Part shown: positions 16,308 to 25,366 of the stretch, one piece after another
Layout: each line of letters starts with the position of its first letter
How positions within the stretch are numbered: position 1 is the stretch's first letter
Assembly: GCA_963756025.1 (NCBI GenBank)
Contig: CAVWMF010000001.1
Location: 310,001 to 374,000 of the forward strand
DNA from: Bog-473 sp963756025
GTDB taxonomy: Bacteria; Actinomycetota; Acidimicrobiia; Acidimicrobiales; RAAP-2
Length of the DNA: 64,000 nucleotides
Direction of reading: 5' to 3'
Notes under the pieces: model-generated
The model's database searches: none
Seen by the model: only the letters and a program-made list of their open reading frames with translations
What the model was told of the DNA's origin: nothing
Translations under genes and position numbers: made by a program

Positions 16308-17645
16308 ATGTCACGCCGAATAGATATTGAGTTGACGAGCAAGAGCAGCGATGGGTCATGGACATGGCGCGCCGCTGGTGCGCGGCAACCCAAGGGCGTG
16401 GTCGAAGCGTCGTTGGTGCCCGAGAACCAGGAAGTCGGTGCGGTGCTCCGGGCCGAGGTCGAAACGGGGCTCGAGGGCATCGAGGTGTTGTCGCTCAGCG
16501 AGGTGAAGCCAACGCGCTCACCGGAGAAGAGCGGCCGTATCGAGGTTGTGGGCACGCCAAAGCGGGCGCCCGACGTTTCGGTCATTCTGGCCCCGGGCTC
16601 GGGGAAGCGCAGCCGCCGGCGTGACGAAGATGGTGACGATCGGGACGACCGTCGGCCCAGCCGAGGCGGACCACGCAGTGACCGTCCGAGCGGTGGCAGC
16701 GGCGGCCCCGGTGGCAGCGGCGGCCCCGGTGGAGGCGGCGGCCCCGGTGGCGGAGGCGGCCCCGGCGACCGTCCGAGCGGAGGGCGCAGCGGCCCCGGTG
16801 GGAGCAGCGGTCCCCGCCGATCCGGTTCGCGGCGTCCCGGCGAAGGTGACGGGCGCCCGGCACGTGGTGAGCGACCTGTCGTGCCGACCTCGACCGTGCA
16901 TCGCAATGCGATGTTGGCTGCGCTGCGTCCCGAGCAGATCCCCGTGGCCGAGCAATTGCTGCGTGGCGGTCTGCCCGCCGTACGCCAGGCCATCGACGCC
17001 CAGAACTCGGCGGCGAAGGTCTCCGGTCGCCCCCCCGCGTCCACCGACGCCCTTTTGGCCATGGCGGACGAATTGCTGCCTGTCGTCAAGTTGGCCGATT
17101 GGAAGGACCGGGCCACGGCAGCACAACTGGCCGGCAAGGACTTCAGGCTGCGCGAACTGCGTGCCGTTGTCGCCGCCTCACGCACCGTCATCCTCGACGA
17201 GGACGGGCGGGCCCTGGCCAAGTCCCTGCAGGAGTCGCTGGAGAAGCGCGTCACCGCCCTGCGCGACGAGTGGCTGGCCCGCATCACCAACGCCATCAAG
17301 GAGGGACGTGTCCAGCAGGCGCTGGAGGCCTCCATCCGCCCGCCTGAGCCCGGCACCCGTTGCCCGGCTGATCTGGCCGTGCAACTGGCTTCAGCGGCCG
17401 GAGAAGCGATGACGGCCGAGTTGCCCCCCGAAGAGTGGATGAAGATGCTCGATGCCGTGGTCCTGTCCCCCGTGCGCCGTACAGTAAAGCCCGCCGGCAT
17501 ACCGGCCGACGAGGTCGCACGCCAGGCGGCGCGGCACGCCGCGGGCTCGGTGCCGGCGCTGGCAAAGCTGCTCGGTCTGCGGATCCCGCCTCCGCCCCCG
17601 CGCCGGCTGGTCACCGAGCACCGGCTCAGTTCAGCGGGCGGTTAA
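16308..17645 (+). CDS. Large conserved-looking protein with RGG/GGPGG-rich middle
   Basis: 445 residues in three parts. Residues 1-70 are a compact beta-rich domain (RIDIELTSKSSDGSWTWRAAG to VGAVLRAEVETGLEGIEVLSL), suggestive of an OB or barrel fold. About 95-185 is a low-complexity stretch rich in Arg, Gly, Asp and Pro. About 190-445 is alpha-helical with long Leu/Ala helices and a basic Pro tail. Such RGG-like segments bind RNA or single-stranded DNA in other proteins. I do not recognise the family. Its 3' end overlaps that of the convergent GNAT gene by 20 nt. Confidence 0.75.
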   Translation: MSRRIDIELTSKSSDGSWTWRAAGARQPKGVVEASLVPENQEVGAVLRAEVETGLEGIEVLSLSEVKPTRSPEKSGRIEVVGTPKRAPDVSVILAPGSGKRSRRRDEDGDDRDDRRPSRGGPRSDRPSGGSGGPGGSGGPGGGGGPGGGGGPGDRPSGGRSGPGGSSGPRRSGSRRPGEGDGRPARGERPVVPTSTVHRNAMLAALRPEQIPVAEQLLRGGLPAVRQAIDAQNSAAKVSGRPPASTDALLAMADELLPVVKLADWKDRATAAQLAGKDFRLRELRAVVAASRTVILDEDGRALAKSLQESLEKRVTALRDEWLARITNAIKEGRVQQALEASIRPPEPGTRCPADLAVQLASAAGEAMTAELPPEEWMKMLDAVVLSPVRRTVKPAGIPADEVARQAARHAAGSVPALAKLLGLRIPPPPPRRLVTEHRLSSAGG

Positions 17646-18090
17646 GGACAAGCAGTCGGGCCGTGAACCCCGACGCCTCCAGCCGTTGCTTGGAGAGGCG
17701 ATCACCAGGGAGTGCCAGCGCGTCGATGTCGTGGCAACCTCGCTCCGCGCACCATGCCGCTACTGCTTCCAACAATGCCGTGCCGACACCGACCCCGCGC
17801 GCAGCCTCTTCGACGTAACAGCACTCGATGCGCCCACTGCGCACCGTGGATCCGTGGCGCGTGAACGTCATGGCGGCAGCGAGGCCGACGACGACCTCGA
17901 GGAACTCGCCGACGTAGAGCGCGGTGTCGTCCGAATCGGTATCGAGCCAGCGGGCGAGAAGCTCATTGTGGCTGACCTCACCCCGCAACATGGCGCCGCC
18001 GCGCATGGTGTCCACGTCGGACAAGGCACGGCTCAGGAGGTCGGCACAGGCCGCCCTGTCGTCCTCGCGTGCGGGGCGCGTCGTTTCCAC
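17626..18090 (-). CDS. GNAT-family N-acetyltransferase
   Basis: 154 residues. The acetyl-CoA-binding region reads CCYVEEAARGVGVGTALLEAVAAW (V-x-x-x-x-RG-x-G-x-G/A), followed by the usual beta-5/alpha-4 end with ALPGDRLSKQRLEASGF. These enzymes move acetyl from acetyl-CoA to an amine on a small molecule or protein; the acceptor is not predictable. It lies 24 nt downstream of the next gene on the same strand. Confidence 0.85.
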   Translation of the reverse strand: METTRPAREDDRAACADLLSRALSDVDTMRGGAMLRGEVSHNELLARWLDTDSDDTALYVGEFLEVVVGLAAAMTFTRHGSTVRSGRIECCYVEEAARGVGVGTALLEAVAAWCAERGCHDIDALALPGDRLSKQRLEASGFTARLLVLNRPLN

Positions 18091-18114
18091 GGCGACTCTT
18101 TCGCCTGACTCGCC

Positions 18115-18906
18115 CTACTCGACGGATCGATCAGGCTCCGGAGCTGTCGCTACCGGCGGCGTTGTCGCGGGCGGGGCGGCTTCGGGTGCGCCGGCTTCGG
18201 GTGCGCCGGCGGAGGCCTCGGGTGCGCCGGTCTCGGGTGCGCCGGCGGAGGTCTCGGGTGCGCCGGTCTCGGGTGCGCCGGCGGAGGCCTCGGGTGCGCC
18301 GGCGGACGTCTCGGGCGCCACATCTGCAGCCACGTCTGCGGCATCGATTGCTTCGAGAATCTGATGAGCGCGGTTGAGGATGGTGTGGCGGTTGCGGTGT
18401 GACGCCTCATAGCGCTGCAGGGCGGTCAGCTCGCCGGGCCCGAGGCTTTCGAGCCGTCGCACCACCTGGGAGGCGGAGAGGGTGTCGTAGCCGGCGAGGG
18501 CGCCCTCCACGATGACGCCGTCGGCGGGGTCGGCGTTGGGCCTGGGCGTCGGCACCGGCCGTGACGACAGCGCTGTGGTGACTCGTAGCGCGGCGTCCAC
18601 CCCACCCGCCGGTGTGGTCGGGTCTGACGCGTCATCGGTGTCGTCTGATGATCCACGGTGGAGCAGCTTGCTCACTCGCTCGATGAGCTGGCGTTGACCC
18701 TGGGCCACGACGATCCGACCGACGACACGCGCGTTCTTCACGTCGGTCTCGAGACGTTGATGACCCTTGCCGATCAGGCCCGGGAGATCCTCGGCGACGG
18801 TCAGTGCGATGCCGACGGGCGCGAAGACGAGAAGATCGAGCGCCCGTTGCAGCGGGGTCGGGTCTTCCTCGACGGCGTCATCGCCGTTGTCAGCGGGCTC
18901 AGACAC
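18115..18906 (-). CDS. Hypothetical protein with helical domain and GAPE-repeat tail
   Basis: 263 residues from a GTG start that overlaps the DUF4193 stop by 8 nt. Residues 15-75 are helical (LQRALDLLVFAPVGIALTVAEDLPGLI), possibly membrane-associated. About 135-190 is a conserved-looking helical unit (YDTLSASQVVRRLESLGPGELTALQRYE) seen in other actinobacterial proteins. The last 70 residues are repeats of S-A-G-A-P-E/T-G-A-P-E. The helical unit resembles short segments found near DNA- or membrane-organising proteins, but I do not assign a role. Confidence 0.7.
   Translation of the reverse strand: MSEPADNGDDAVEEDPTPLQRALDLLVFAPVGIALTVAEDLPGLIGKGHQRLETDVKNARVVGRIVVAQGQRQLIERVSKLLHRGSSDDTDDASDPTTPAGGVDAALRVTTALSSRPVPTPRPNADPADGVIVEGALAGYDTLSASQVVRRLESLGPGELTALQRYEASHRNRHTILNRAHQILEAIDAADVAADVAPETSAGAPEASAGAPETGAPETSAGAPETGAPEASAGAPEAGAPEAAPPATTPPVATAPEPDRSVE
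18176..18312. repeat. In-frame GC-rich repeats in the 3' end of the helical-domain gene
   Basis: Interspersed copies of TCGGGTGCGCCGG with GCGGAGG/GGTC spacers, forming a higher-order pattern with a period near 36 bp, code the GAPE/SAGAPE tail. All period lengths keep the frame. Confidence 0.85.
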
Positions 18907-19426
18907 AGTCCCGGCAGAGCATCTTCTTCTTGTCGGCCAGCTGGCTCGGGTGTTTGACGAGGAAGCAGGAGCGGCAAACGAACTCGTCGGGCTGCTTGGG
19001 TAGCACGCGCTCGTTGCCTTCGGTGCGGTCCTCTTGATCCGTCGCTTCGTCGTCCTCGGGCTCGTCTTCGACGACGAGGCGCTCCTTCAGAATGACGTCG
19101 AGACTCGCTTCGACGTCTTCGTCCTCGGGCTCTTCCTCTTCTTCCTCGTCGTCAGCCTCGCCGGAGCGCTCCACCACCGCGGCGGGAGCCGCCGTGAGGA
19201 TCTCGACGACCTCGTCGCCGACGGCATCCTCGTCGTCGTCATCGATTGCGACGATGTCGTCGTCATCGTCGAGTGGGTCGTCGTCCTCGAGGTCGACGAG
19301 GGCATCCTCGTCGAGATCAACTTCTAGGTCGTCAACCTCTGCGTCGTCATCGACGACGTCATCATCCTCCAGAGCGGAGGCCTCGGGTTCGAGATCTTTC
19401 GGCATGTCCTTCTTCTTCGTCGCCAT
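18899..19426 (-). CDS. DUF4193 family protein with acidic domain and zinc-ribbon-like tail
   Basis: 175 residues. DUF4193 is an actinobacterial family of about 100 residues with a C-terminal C-x2-C ... C-x2-C unit; here it is CRSCFLVKHPSQLADKKKMLCRDC. Before that lies a very long Asp/Glu region with runs of up to five acidic residues, about 110 residues against a much shorter acidic part in typical members. ATG 19426 gives the usual MATKKKD start; an ATG at 19441 would add five residues. It is translationally coupled to the following gene (8-nt overlap). The function of the family is unknown. Confidence 0.85.
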   Translation of the reverse strand: MATKKKDMPKDLEPEASALEDDDVVDDDAEVDDLEVDLDEDALVDLEDDDPLDDDDDIVAIDDDDEDAVGDEVVEILTAAPAAVVERSGEADDEEEEEEPEDEDVEASLDVILKERLVVEDEPEDDEATDQEDRTEGNERVLPKQPDEFVCRSCFLVKHPSQLADKKKMLCRDCV

Positions 19427-19947
19427 GTGCCGCCGGAGCATAGACGGTTCGCAGGTGGGTTCGATCGCAATTTGGCACACCGCATTGCCCCAGCTCAAAG
19501 AGCTGGAAGCGGGTTAGGCGGTTGGGCCCTGGGGTCTTTGGCGCCGTCGTGCCTGCTCGATCAGATCCAGCAGGCACGACGTTCTCTACTCAACCCCCAG
19601 GGCCAACCTCCGCCTCTCACCTCATCACCCGCCGGGGTACAACTGCCGCAAAGGCCGTCAACTCCAAGTGGGCGTTTGGGACAGGGCCGTACATTACGTG
19701 TTGTACCCGAGGTGCCGTCAAGAGCGATGACCATCTTCCCACCAGGGACTACGGCGGTTGTTCCTGGTCAGCGACATAGAACAAATTCATGTTTCGCTTT
19801 CGTAAAATGACTGATTGCCAAATGATTGATGCGTTGCGTCACGGCACTTCGCATCAGCCGTTCTGCGACGTTCTGCGACGCGCCGCATGGGCTCCGCGTC
19901 GGCTCCACATTGTTCGTATTGCCGCATAATGCGGCCCGATCGTCGCC
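19427..19947. other. Intergenic region with a strong hairpin, no gene seen
   Basis: About 520 bases between thyX-like and DUF4193 (both minus). No open frame has a ribosome-binding site or protein-like composition. It holds the 13-bp-stem hairpin at 19545-19581 and an AT-richer stretch around 19790-19830 that may carry the DUF4193 promoter or a small RNA. Confidence 0.5.
19545..19581. terminator. Perfect 13-bp stem hairpin
   Basis: CGTCGTGCCTGCT and AGCAGGCACGACG are exact reverse complements separated by an 11-nt loop. On the plus strand TTCTCT follows; there is no long T run on either strand, so it could be a terminator, an attenuator or part of a small RNA. Confidence 0.5.
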
Positions 19948-21672
19948 TCATGGTGTCGAGGATTTCTCCGCCCGCCGGCGCTCGGAACGGCGCTCGGATT
20001 CGAGGCGTTCCAAGTCCGTGCCGCCGTGGTCGACGAAGGTCATGGCTTCGGCCAACGCGTGATGGCCGGCGCGCTCAGCGATGGCTCGATGCATTTGTTG
20101 CGCGACCCGTCGATACGCCGGATGTCCCTGACTCCCCGAGCGGAGCTCGATGAGATGCATGGCCTCGCGCGCGTTGCACTGCAGGACGTAGCGGATTCGG
20201 TGCGCCAGCGCGACGGCGTACATCGATTGCTCGGGGAAGTCGGGCGCCAACGTGCGATAGAGATCCTCGGCGCGCTCGATCGCCTCGGTGTAGCCGTCGC
20301 CGAGTCCGGCCTCCGCCACGATCTCGGGCATGTCGTAGCCGAGGCCGATACCGAGACGCTGCCACTCGATGGTGAGCATCCTGTGTCGTTGCAGATCACG
20401 GAACGCGCCGTAGTCCGTGACCAACTCGAAGCGGTAGTCGGTGCGTTCGAAGGCCCGGCCCGGTCGGTGCCGACGATTTCGGCGATCCCCGACATAGGCC
20501 GCCAACAGCGCCACACGTTCGTTGTGGCTGAGCAGCCGGACGCGCGCCAGGGCGGCCCGCTCGGAACACTGCAAATGGCTAAAACAGGCCGCAGCAAGGA
20601 CTTTCTCCTCGCCGTCGGGGTCGAAGTCCAGCAGGGTGACTTCAGGTTCGGGGACGCTTTGGAGGCCGGGGCCCGGGTCGTCGGCAACGGAGCCCACGGA
20701 GCCCACGAAGGTGTCCTGCTCGGGCCACAGCCGTTCGACGACGCGCGCCGTGGCATCGCGCGTCGATGCCAGATACGCCGTCCACTCCCCTCCCCGCTCG
20801 GCCACGTCGACGCGTTGGAGGAACGAAGGGATCACCTTGCGCAGTTCGGTCAGCATCATGTCGGCATAGGTGCGTGCTTCGGGGAGCGGGTGCGCGCGCA
20901 TGCGCAGGAGCAGTTGCTCGTAGGACTGGCCCGTGCCGTAGAGGCCGATGTTGGAGAGGGACGCGGCGGGGAGCAGGCCGCGCAACGCATCGAGCGACTT
21001 GGCCCGCACGGCCTGGCGGTAGACGAAATCGCTATCGCCCGCCTGTTGCGGGAAGCGGTCGCTCACCCAATTCCGCATCGCCGGCATGAGCATGCCGTAC
21101 GTGTCGAAGACGCGATCCATGTCGCCGACGTAGCGCGTGCCGTAGGGCGAATTGAGAATTTCCGTCGGCCGGAAATAACGGTAATGACCACTGTCGAGCC
21201 GGTTGTCGTAGGCGATGTAGCGGGTCGATTGCTCGAGATACGACATCAGGCGCCCCCACTCGAGCACCTTCGAGAGCACGTTCGAAGACTGCTCACAGGC
21301 CAGGTGTACGCCACCGAGTTGCGCCACGGAATCATCGCCGTATTCGACGAAGACCTTCTCGTAGAGCTGCTCGGCCCGGGCGAGGCCGATGGTCGCATCG
21401 AGCGAGATATCACCGGAGATATCGAGGTCGCCCACGAACTCGTCGAGGAACAGTCGCCGCAAACTCTTGGGTGAACGCGAATAGCGCGCGAAGAGGGCCC
21501 CTTTGACCACTTCAGGCAGGTTCACCAGGGCGAAGACCGGGAGATGGAGGTTGGTCACGTAGCGCCGGAGGACGGCCTCCTCTTCGGCGGTGAACTGCTC
21601 TTCTACGTACGGGAACATGCCCGACACACCATAGGACGGGGGCGAGGCGCTGGTGGCGGATACGCCGGCCAT
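19948..21672 (-). CDS. ThyX-like FAD-dependent thymidylate synthase homologue, double length
   Basis: 574 residues, more than twice the usual 220-250 of ThyX, with two ThyX-like halves. The N-terminal half has KGALFARYSRSPKSLRRLFLDEF and SYLEQSTRYIAYD; the C-terminal half has RVRLLSHNERVALLAAYVGDRRNRRHRPGRAFE and DLQRHRMLTIEWQR. The catalytic signature RHRxxSxxxxSxR is not intact in either half: the second has RHRMLTIEWQRLG, without the Ser. Such double proteins are found in actinobacteria and may be non-canonical; their reaction is not settled. The start could also be ATG 21618. It lies 28 nt after the helicase gene on the same strand. Confidence 0.75.
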   Translation of the reverse strand: MAGVSATSASPPSYGVSGMFPYVEEQFTAEEEAVLRRYVTNLHLPVFALVNLPEVVKGALFARYSRSPKSLRRLFLDEFVGDLDISGDISLDATIGLARAEQLYEKVFVEYGDDSVAQLGGVHLACEQSSNVLSKVLEWGRLMSYLEQSTRYIAYDNRLDSGHYRYFRPTEILNSPYGTRYVGDMDRVFDTYGMLMPAMRNWVSDRFPQQAGDSDFVYRQAVRAKSLDALRGLLPAASLSNIGLYGTGQSYEQLLLRMRAHPLPEARTYADMMLTELRKVIPSFLQRVDVAERGGEWTAYLASTRDATARVVERLWPEQDTFVGSVGSVADDPGPGLQSVPEPEVTLLDFDPDGEEKVLAAACFSHLQCSERAALARVRLLSHNERVALLAAYVGDRRNRRHRPGRAFERTDYRFELVTDYGAFRDLQRHRMLTIEWQRLGIGLGYDMPEIVAEAGLGDGYTEAIERAEDLYRTLAPDFPEQSMYAVALAHRIRYVLQCNAREAMHLIELRSGSQGHPAYRRVAQQMHRAIAERAGHHALAEAMTFVDHGGTDLERLESERRSERRRAEKSSTP

Positions 21673-21700
21673 GAGCCGGCCGTTGTCGGGTCGCCCCGCC

Positions 21701-23839
21701 TCAGGGCGTCGGCAATCCGACCGCCACCACACCTCGCAGCAGCAGATCGACCGCCTGCCGGGCCGAGGTGGCCGTTTCGGGCGTGGTGGCGGCGTGCGCC
21801 ACCTGCTGCACCAGGTCGGCCACGGACTTCACGGTGCGTACGAAGTCCCCCGGGGCCAGATCCCCCACATCACGGGCGGCCACGGCCAGGGCGGTCTCGA
21901 AGGAGGCCCCTCGGGCCCACGACGCCACCGCGGTGGCCAGCCCGGAGGAGGGCTGCCGGGTGCGGGGCACGAGATGCAGCTCTTCGATGGAGCGGATCCG
22001 CTCCGCCACGTGCTCGAGAGCGGCGCAGCGCCACTCGAGCTCGGCCACCCGCTTCTCCCCCAGCCGATCGGCCAGGGGTCCCTTGCGACGGCTGCGCCGG
22101 GCCACCGCCCGGGGGCCCGGACCGCCCGGCCCGGCGAGACGGCGGGCGCGCCGGGGCTCGAAGACCACGGCCGACACCACCCCGGCCAGGACGGAGGGCT
22201 CGGCGCCATCGAGGAGGTCGGCCGCCAGGGCCTCGGCCAGCAGCAGATCGGACTCGTGGTAGATCCGCGACAGGCGGTGGCCCGTTTCGGTCAGCGACCA
22301 GTCCTCCAGGTAGCCCAGCTCCTCGAGGACGGCCACCCGGTGGCTCAGCTGGATCGTCAGGAGGTCGGCCCGCTGGGCCTGCCATTGGGCGAAAGAGCGG
22401 CGGAGCACGTTGTCGGCTGTCTCCCGATCGAAGCGGGAGGCCAGGTTGACCGCCAGGTTGTAGGTGGGCCGGAAGGAGGAGCGCAGGTCGGGCGGGGGCG
22501 CCGAGGCCACCCGAGCCGCCTCGCTGAAGGCCGTCTCGGAGGACCACAGGGCCACGGCATGGCCCTCTTCGTCCAGACCGCGCCGACCGGCCCGCCCGGT
22601 CAGCTGCAGGTACTCGCCCGAGGTGAGGGTGGCCCGCCCGGCGCCGCCGTATTTGGTGAAGCGCTCGATCACCACGGAGCGGGCCGGCATGTTGATCCCG
22701 AGCGAGAGCGTCTCGGTGGCGAACACAACCTGCAGCAGGCCGGCGGCGAAGCATTCCTCCACCGTCTCGCGGAAGACGGGGACCAGGCCGGCGTGGTGCG
22801 AGGCCACGCCGGCCTCGAGGCCCTCCAGCCAGTCGTCGTAGCCGAGCACGCCGAGGTCCTCGTCGCTCAGGGACTCGACGCGCCGTTCGGCGATCTCGCG
22901 GATGGTGGCCCGCTCGCTGCCGTCGGTCAGCCGGACGCCGTCGCGGACGACCTGGCGCACCGCCTCGTCGCAGGCGGCCCGGCTGAAGATGAAGACGATG
23001 GCCGGCAGCATCTCCTCGGCCTTGAGGGCGGTGATCAGCTCGGTGCGCAACGGCGTGCGGTAGGGCAGCCGCGGTCCCTTGCCGCGGGGCTGCCACTGGG
23101 GCGGACGGCCCTGCAGGGAACGACGGATGGCCTGATCGATCTTTATCCCCTCATTGCCCGGCTTCCCGTTGACCAGCAGGGGGAGCAGCAGCGTCTGGTT
23201 GTCCTCGCGCCGCTGGGCGGCGAAGTGGTGGCGTAGCACGATGGGCCGGTGCCGCTCGACGATGACGTCGGTGGTGCCGCGGACCGAGCGCAGCCAGGCG
23301 CCGAGCTCGCTGGCGTTGTTCACGGTGGCCGACAGGCACACGAAGCGGACCTCGGGCGGCGAGAGGACCAGCACCTCCTCCCATACCCCGCCGCGGTAGG
23401 GGTCCTGGATGAAGTGCACCTCGTCGAGGATCACCGTGTGCAGCCCGGAGAGGAGGTCCGAGCCGGCCAGGAGCATGTTGCGCAGCACCTCGGTGGTCAT
23501 GACGACCATGGGAGCGTCGGGGCGCACCGCGGTGTCGCCGGTCAGGAGGCCGACGTGCTCCTTGCCGTAGGTGGCGACGAGCTCACCGTACTTCTGGTTG
23601 GAGAGCGCCTTGAGCGGTGTGGTGTAGAACGCCTTGCCTCCGGCCCCGAGTGCCCGGTGGATGCCGTACGCGGCCACGAGCGTCTTGCCGGACCCGGTCG
23701 GGGCGGAAACCAGGACCGAGTGGTCGGCGTCGATGGCGGCGAAGGCGTCGCGCTGGAAGTCGTCGGGAGGAAAGGGAAGCTTGGTGATGAAGTCGCTTTC
23801 CTCGTCCGTCACGGTGACGGGCCAAGGGAAGACGTTCAA
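21701..23839 (-). CDS. helY: SKI2/Mtr4-type DEVH-box RNA helicase (HelY-like)
   Basis: 712 residues. Walker A is SAPTGSGKT (about 45-53), motif II is ILDEVHF, motif III SAT, and motif VI QLTGRAGRRGLDEEGH; then comes a helical C-terminal part with a winged-helix region. This is the superfamily-2 layout of actinobacterial HelY, which sits beside tatC in Mycobacterium as here. It is shorter than the roughly 900 residues of mycobacterial HelY, lacking much of the C-terminal extension. It likely acts in RNA turnover or processing. The start overlaps the tatC stop by 4 nt. Confidence 0.9.
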   Translation of the reverse strand: MNVFPWPVTVTDEESDFITKLPFPPDDFQRDAFAAIDADHSVLVSAPTGSGKTLVAAYGIHRALGAGGKAFYTTPLKALSNQKYGELVATYGKEHVGLLTGDTAVRPDAPMVVMTTEVLRNMLLAGSDLLSGLHTVILDEVHFIQDPYRGGVWEEVLVLSPPEVRFVCLSATVNNASELGAWLRSVRGTTDVIVERHRPIVLRHHFAAQRREDNQTLLLPLLVNGKPGNEGIKIDQAIRRSLQGRPPQWQPRGKGPRLPYRTPLRTELITALKAEEMLPAIVFIFSRAACDEAVRQVVRDGVRLTDGSERATIREIAERRVESLSDEDLGVLGYDDWLEGLEAGVASHHAGLVPVFRETVEECFAAGLLQVVFATETLSLGINMPARSVVIERFTKYGGAGRATLTSGEYLQLTGRAGRRGLDEEGHAVALWSSETAFSEAARVASAPPPDLRSSFRPTYNLAVNLASRFDRETADNVLRRSFAQWQAQRADLLTIQLSHRVAVLEELGYLEDWSLTETGHRLSRIYHESDLLLAEALAADLLDGAEPSVLAGVVSAVVFEPRRARRLAGPGGPGPRAVARRSRRKGPLADRLGEKRVAELEWRCAALEHVAERIRSIEELHLVPRTRQPSSGLATAVASWARGASFETALAVAARDVGDLAPGDFVRTVKSVADLVQQVAHAATTPETATSARQAVDLLLRGVVAVGLPTP

Positions 23840-24636
23840 CGGCCGGCCAGCTTCCCGATCCCGATCGAGATGAAGTAGAAGAACACGAGAGGCACGGCCA
23901 GGGCGAGCATGGAGAAGGGATCAGAGCTCGGGGTGAAGACGGCTGAGACGACCGTTATGAGGATCACCGCCCATCGCCACGAGTGTAAGAGCCGGGCCGG
24001 GGTGACGACGCGGGCCAGTTCCAAGGACACCAGTATCACCGGAAACTGGAAGGTGATTCCAAAAAGGGCCATCAGGGCCAGGATCAGGCCCAGGTATGGG
24101 ATGGGGTCGTAGATCTGCTGCAGGTCGGGACCACCCACGGATTGCAGGAAGCCCAGCGCGTGCGGGAGGGTCAGGTAGGCGGTGGCCGCGCCGAGCAGGA
24201 AGAGCGTGAAGGCGGCCGCCACGAACGGGATGGCGTACTTCTTCTCCCGGGCCTGCAGGCCGGGCGTGATGAATCGCCAGATCTGGAAGAGGATCACGGG
24301 CGAGGCCAGGGTGAGGCCACCGAAGACGGCGATCTTGACCCGGAGGGAGAGCCCGTCCAGCGGCGAGGTGACATAGAGGTTGGCGCAGTTCTTCCCGCGC
24401 AGGCTGTTCGACGCGGTCACGCCGGGCAACCTTGTTCCGCCCCCGTTGGCCTCGCACAGGGGCCGGATCAGGAAGTGCAGGATCGGGGTGTAGAGGATGA
24501 CCGCCACGATGGTGGCGACCAGGAACGCAATGAGGCAGATGACGAGCCGCCGGCGCAATTCGCCCAGGTGCTCGTTGAGCGTCATGTTGTCAGGCGAGGG
24601 CTTTTCCTTGCGCTCGCTGAGGAAGGGTAGGGCCAT
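23836..24636 (-). CDS. tatC: Sec-independent protein translocase TatC
   Basis: 266 residues with six membrane helices. The N-terminal segment MTLNEHLGELRRRL carries the conserved Glu used for twin-arginine signal binding, and PVILFQIWRFITPGL is the hallmark loop. It forms the receptor with TatB for folded, RR-signal cargo; the phosphoesterase at 32.3-33.7 kb is one likely client. It lies 23 nt after the TatA/B gene and overlaps the helicase by 4 nt. Confidence 0.95.
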   Translation of the reverse strand: MALPFLSERKEKPSPDNMTLNEHLGELRRRLVICLIAFLVATIVAVILYTPILHFLIRPLCEANGGGTRLPGVTASNSLRGKNCANLYVTSPLDGLSLRVKIAVFGGLTLASPVILFQIWRFITPGLQAREKKYAIPFVAAAFTLFLLGAATAYLTLPHALGFLQSVGGPDLQQIYDPIPYLGLILALMALFGITFQFPVILVSLELARVVTPARLLHSWRWAVILITVVSAVFTPSSDPFSMLALAVPLVFFYFISIGIGKLAGR

Positions 24637-24659
24637 GTGCGATTCGATCTCTCAGGCCG

Positions 24660-25346
24660 CTAGTTGAGGCTGGGATCGCCCATGGCGCCCGGGCCAGGCG
24701 CTGTGGACCGGGTGGGGGCGGTGGATGGGGGCGTGGAAGCTGTGGTGGGCGTGGTGGGCGTGGTGGGCGTGGTGGGCGTGGTGGGCATGGTGGGCGTGGT
24801 GGGCATGGTGGGCGTCGCTCCAGGGGCAGGCATCGCTGCGTGCTCTCTAGAAGATTCGGCGCTGGCGGGGTCGGCGGATGTCCCGGCGGATGTTCCGCCA
24901 GGTGTCCCGGCAGTTTTGTCGGAATCTGGAACGACCACCGCCTCGTTCACGGAGGCCTCACCTGCCGTCCCGTTCCCGTTCCCGTTCACGGAGGCCTCAC
25001 CCCTGGTTCCATTTGCGGCCGCCGCCCCATTGCCGGCCGCCGCCCCATTGCCGGCCGCCGCCCCGTTGCCGGCCGCCGCCCCGTTGGCGTCGGCCTCGTC
25101 CGGGGACAGCGTGGAGAGGTGGTTGAGCAACGCCGTCGGCGAGCGGGCCAGGCGGGCTATATCGGCGCTCGAGGGCAGGTCAGGGATGGAGCTGCGGACC
25201 TCGGTCTCCATGCGGTGGCGGAACTCGTTGAAGGTGCGCCACGCCGCGCCGGCCTGGCGTGCCACCTGGGGGAGCTTGTCCGGCCCGAGCAGGATCACCG
25301 CCACCACGGCGATGATCAGGAGCTTGGTGGGATCGAGATTGAGCAC
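24660..25346 (-). CDS. tatB: Twin-arginine translocase TatA/TatB-type subunit with long repeat tail
   Basis: 228 residues. An N-terminal membrane helix (LLIIAVVAVILLG) is followed by the Gly-Pro hinge (GPDKLP) and an amphipathic helix (QVARQAGAAWRTFNEFRHRMETEV); GPDKLP rather than FGxxKLP points to TatB. The usual protein ends near residue 110. Here another 115 residues follow, made of NGAAAG units (18-bp repeats at about 25016-25087) and of TPTMPTTPT units (9-bp repeats at about 24742-24818). The tail is probably disordered and cytoplasmic. Confidence 0.88.
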   Translation of the reverse strand: MLNLDPTKLLIIAVVAVILLGPDKLPQVARQAGAAWRTFNEFRHRMETEVRSSIPDLPSSADIARLARSPTALLNHLSTLSPDEADANGAAAGNGAAAGNGAAAGNGAAAANGTRGEASVNGNGNGTAGEASVNEAVVVPDSDKTAGTPGGTSAGTSADPASAESSREHAAMPAPGATPTMPTTPTMPTTPTTPTTPTTPTTASTPPSTAPTRSTAPGPGAMGDPSLN

Positions 25347-25366
25347 CGATCCTCACTCTACGGCCC

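Noticed and set aside
20026..21474. 482-codon plus-strand open frame
   Set aside because: Antisense to the thyX-like gene. High GC gives long open frames on the complement; the sequence is rich in Arg, Val and His with no family pattern.
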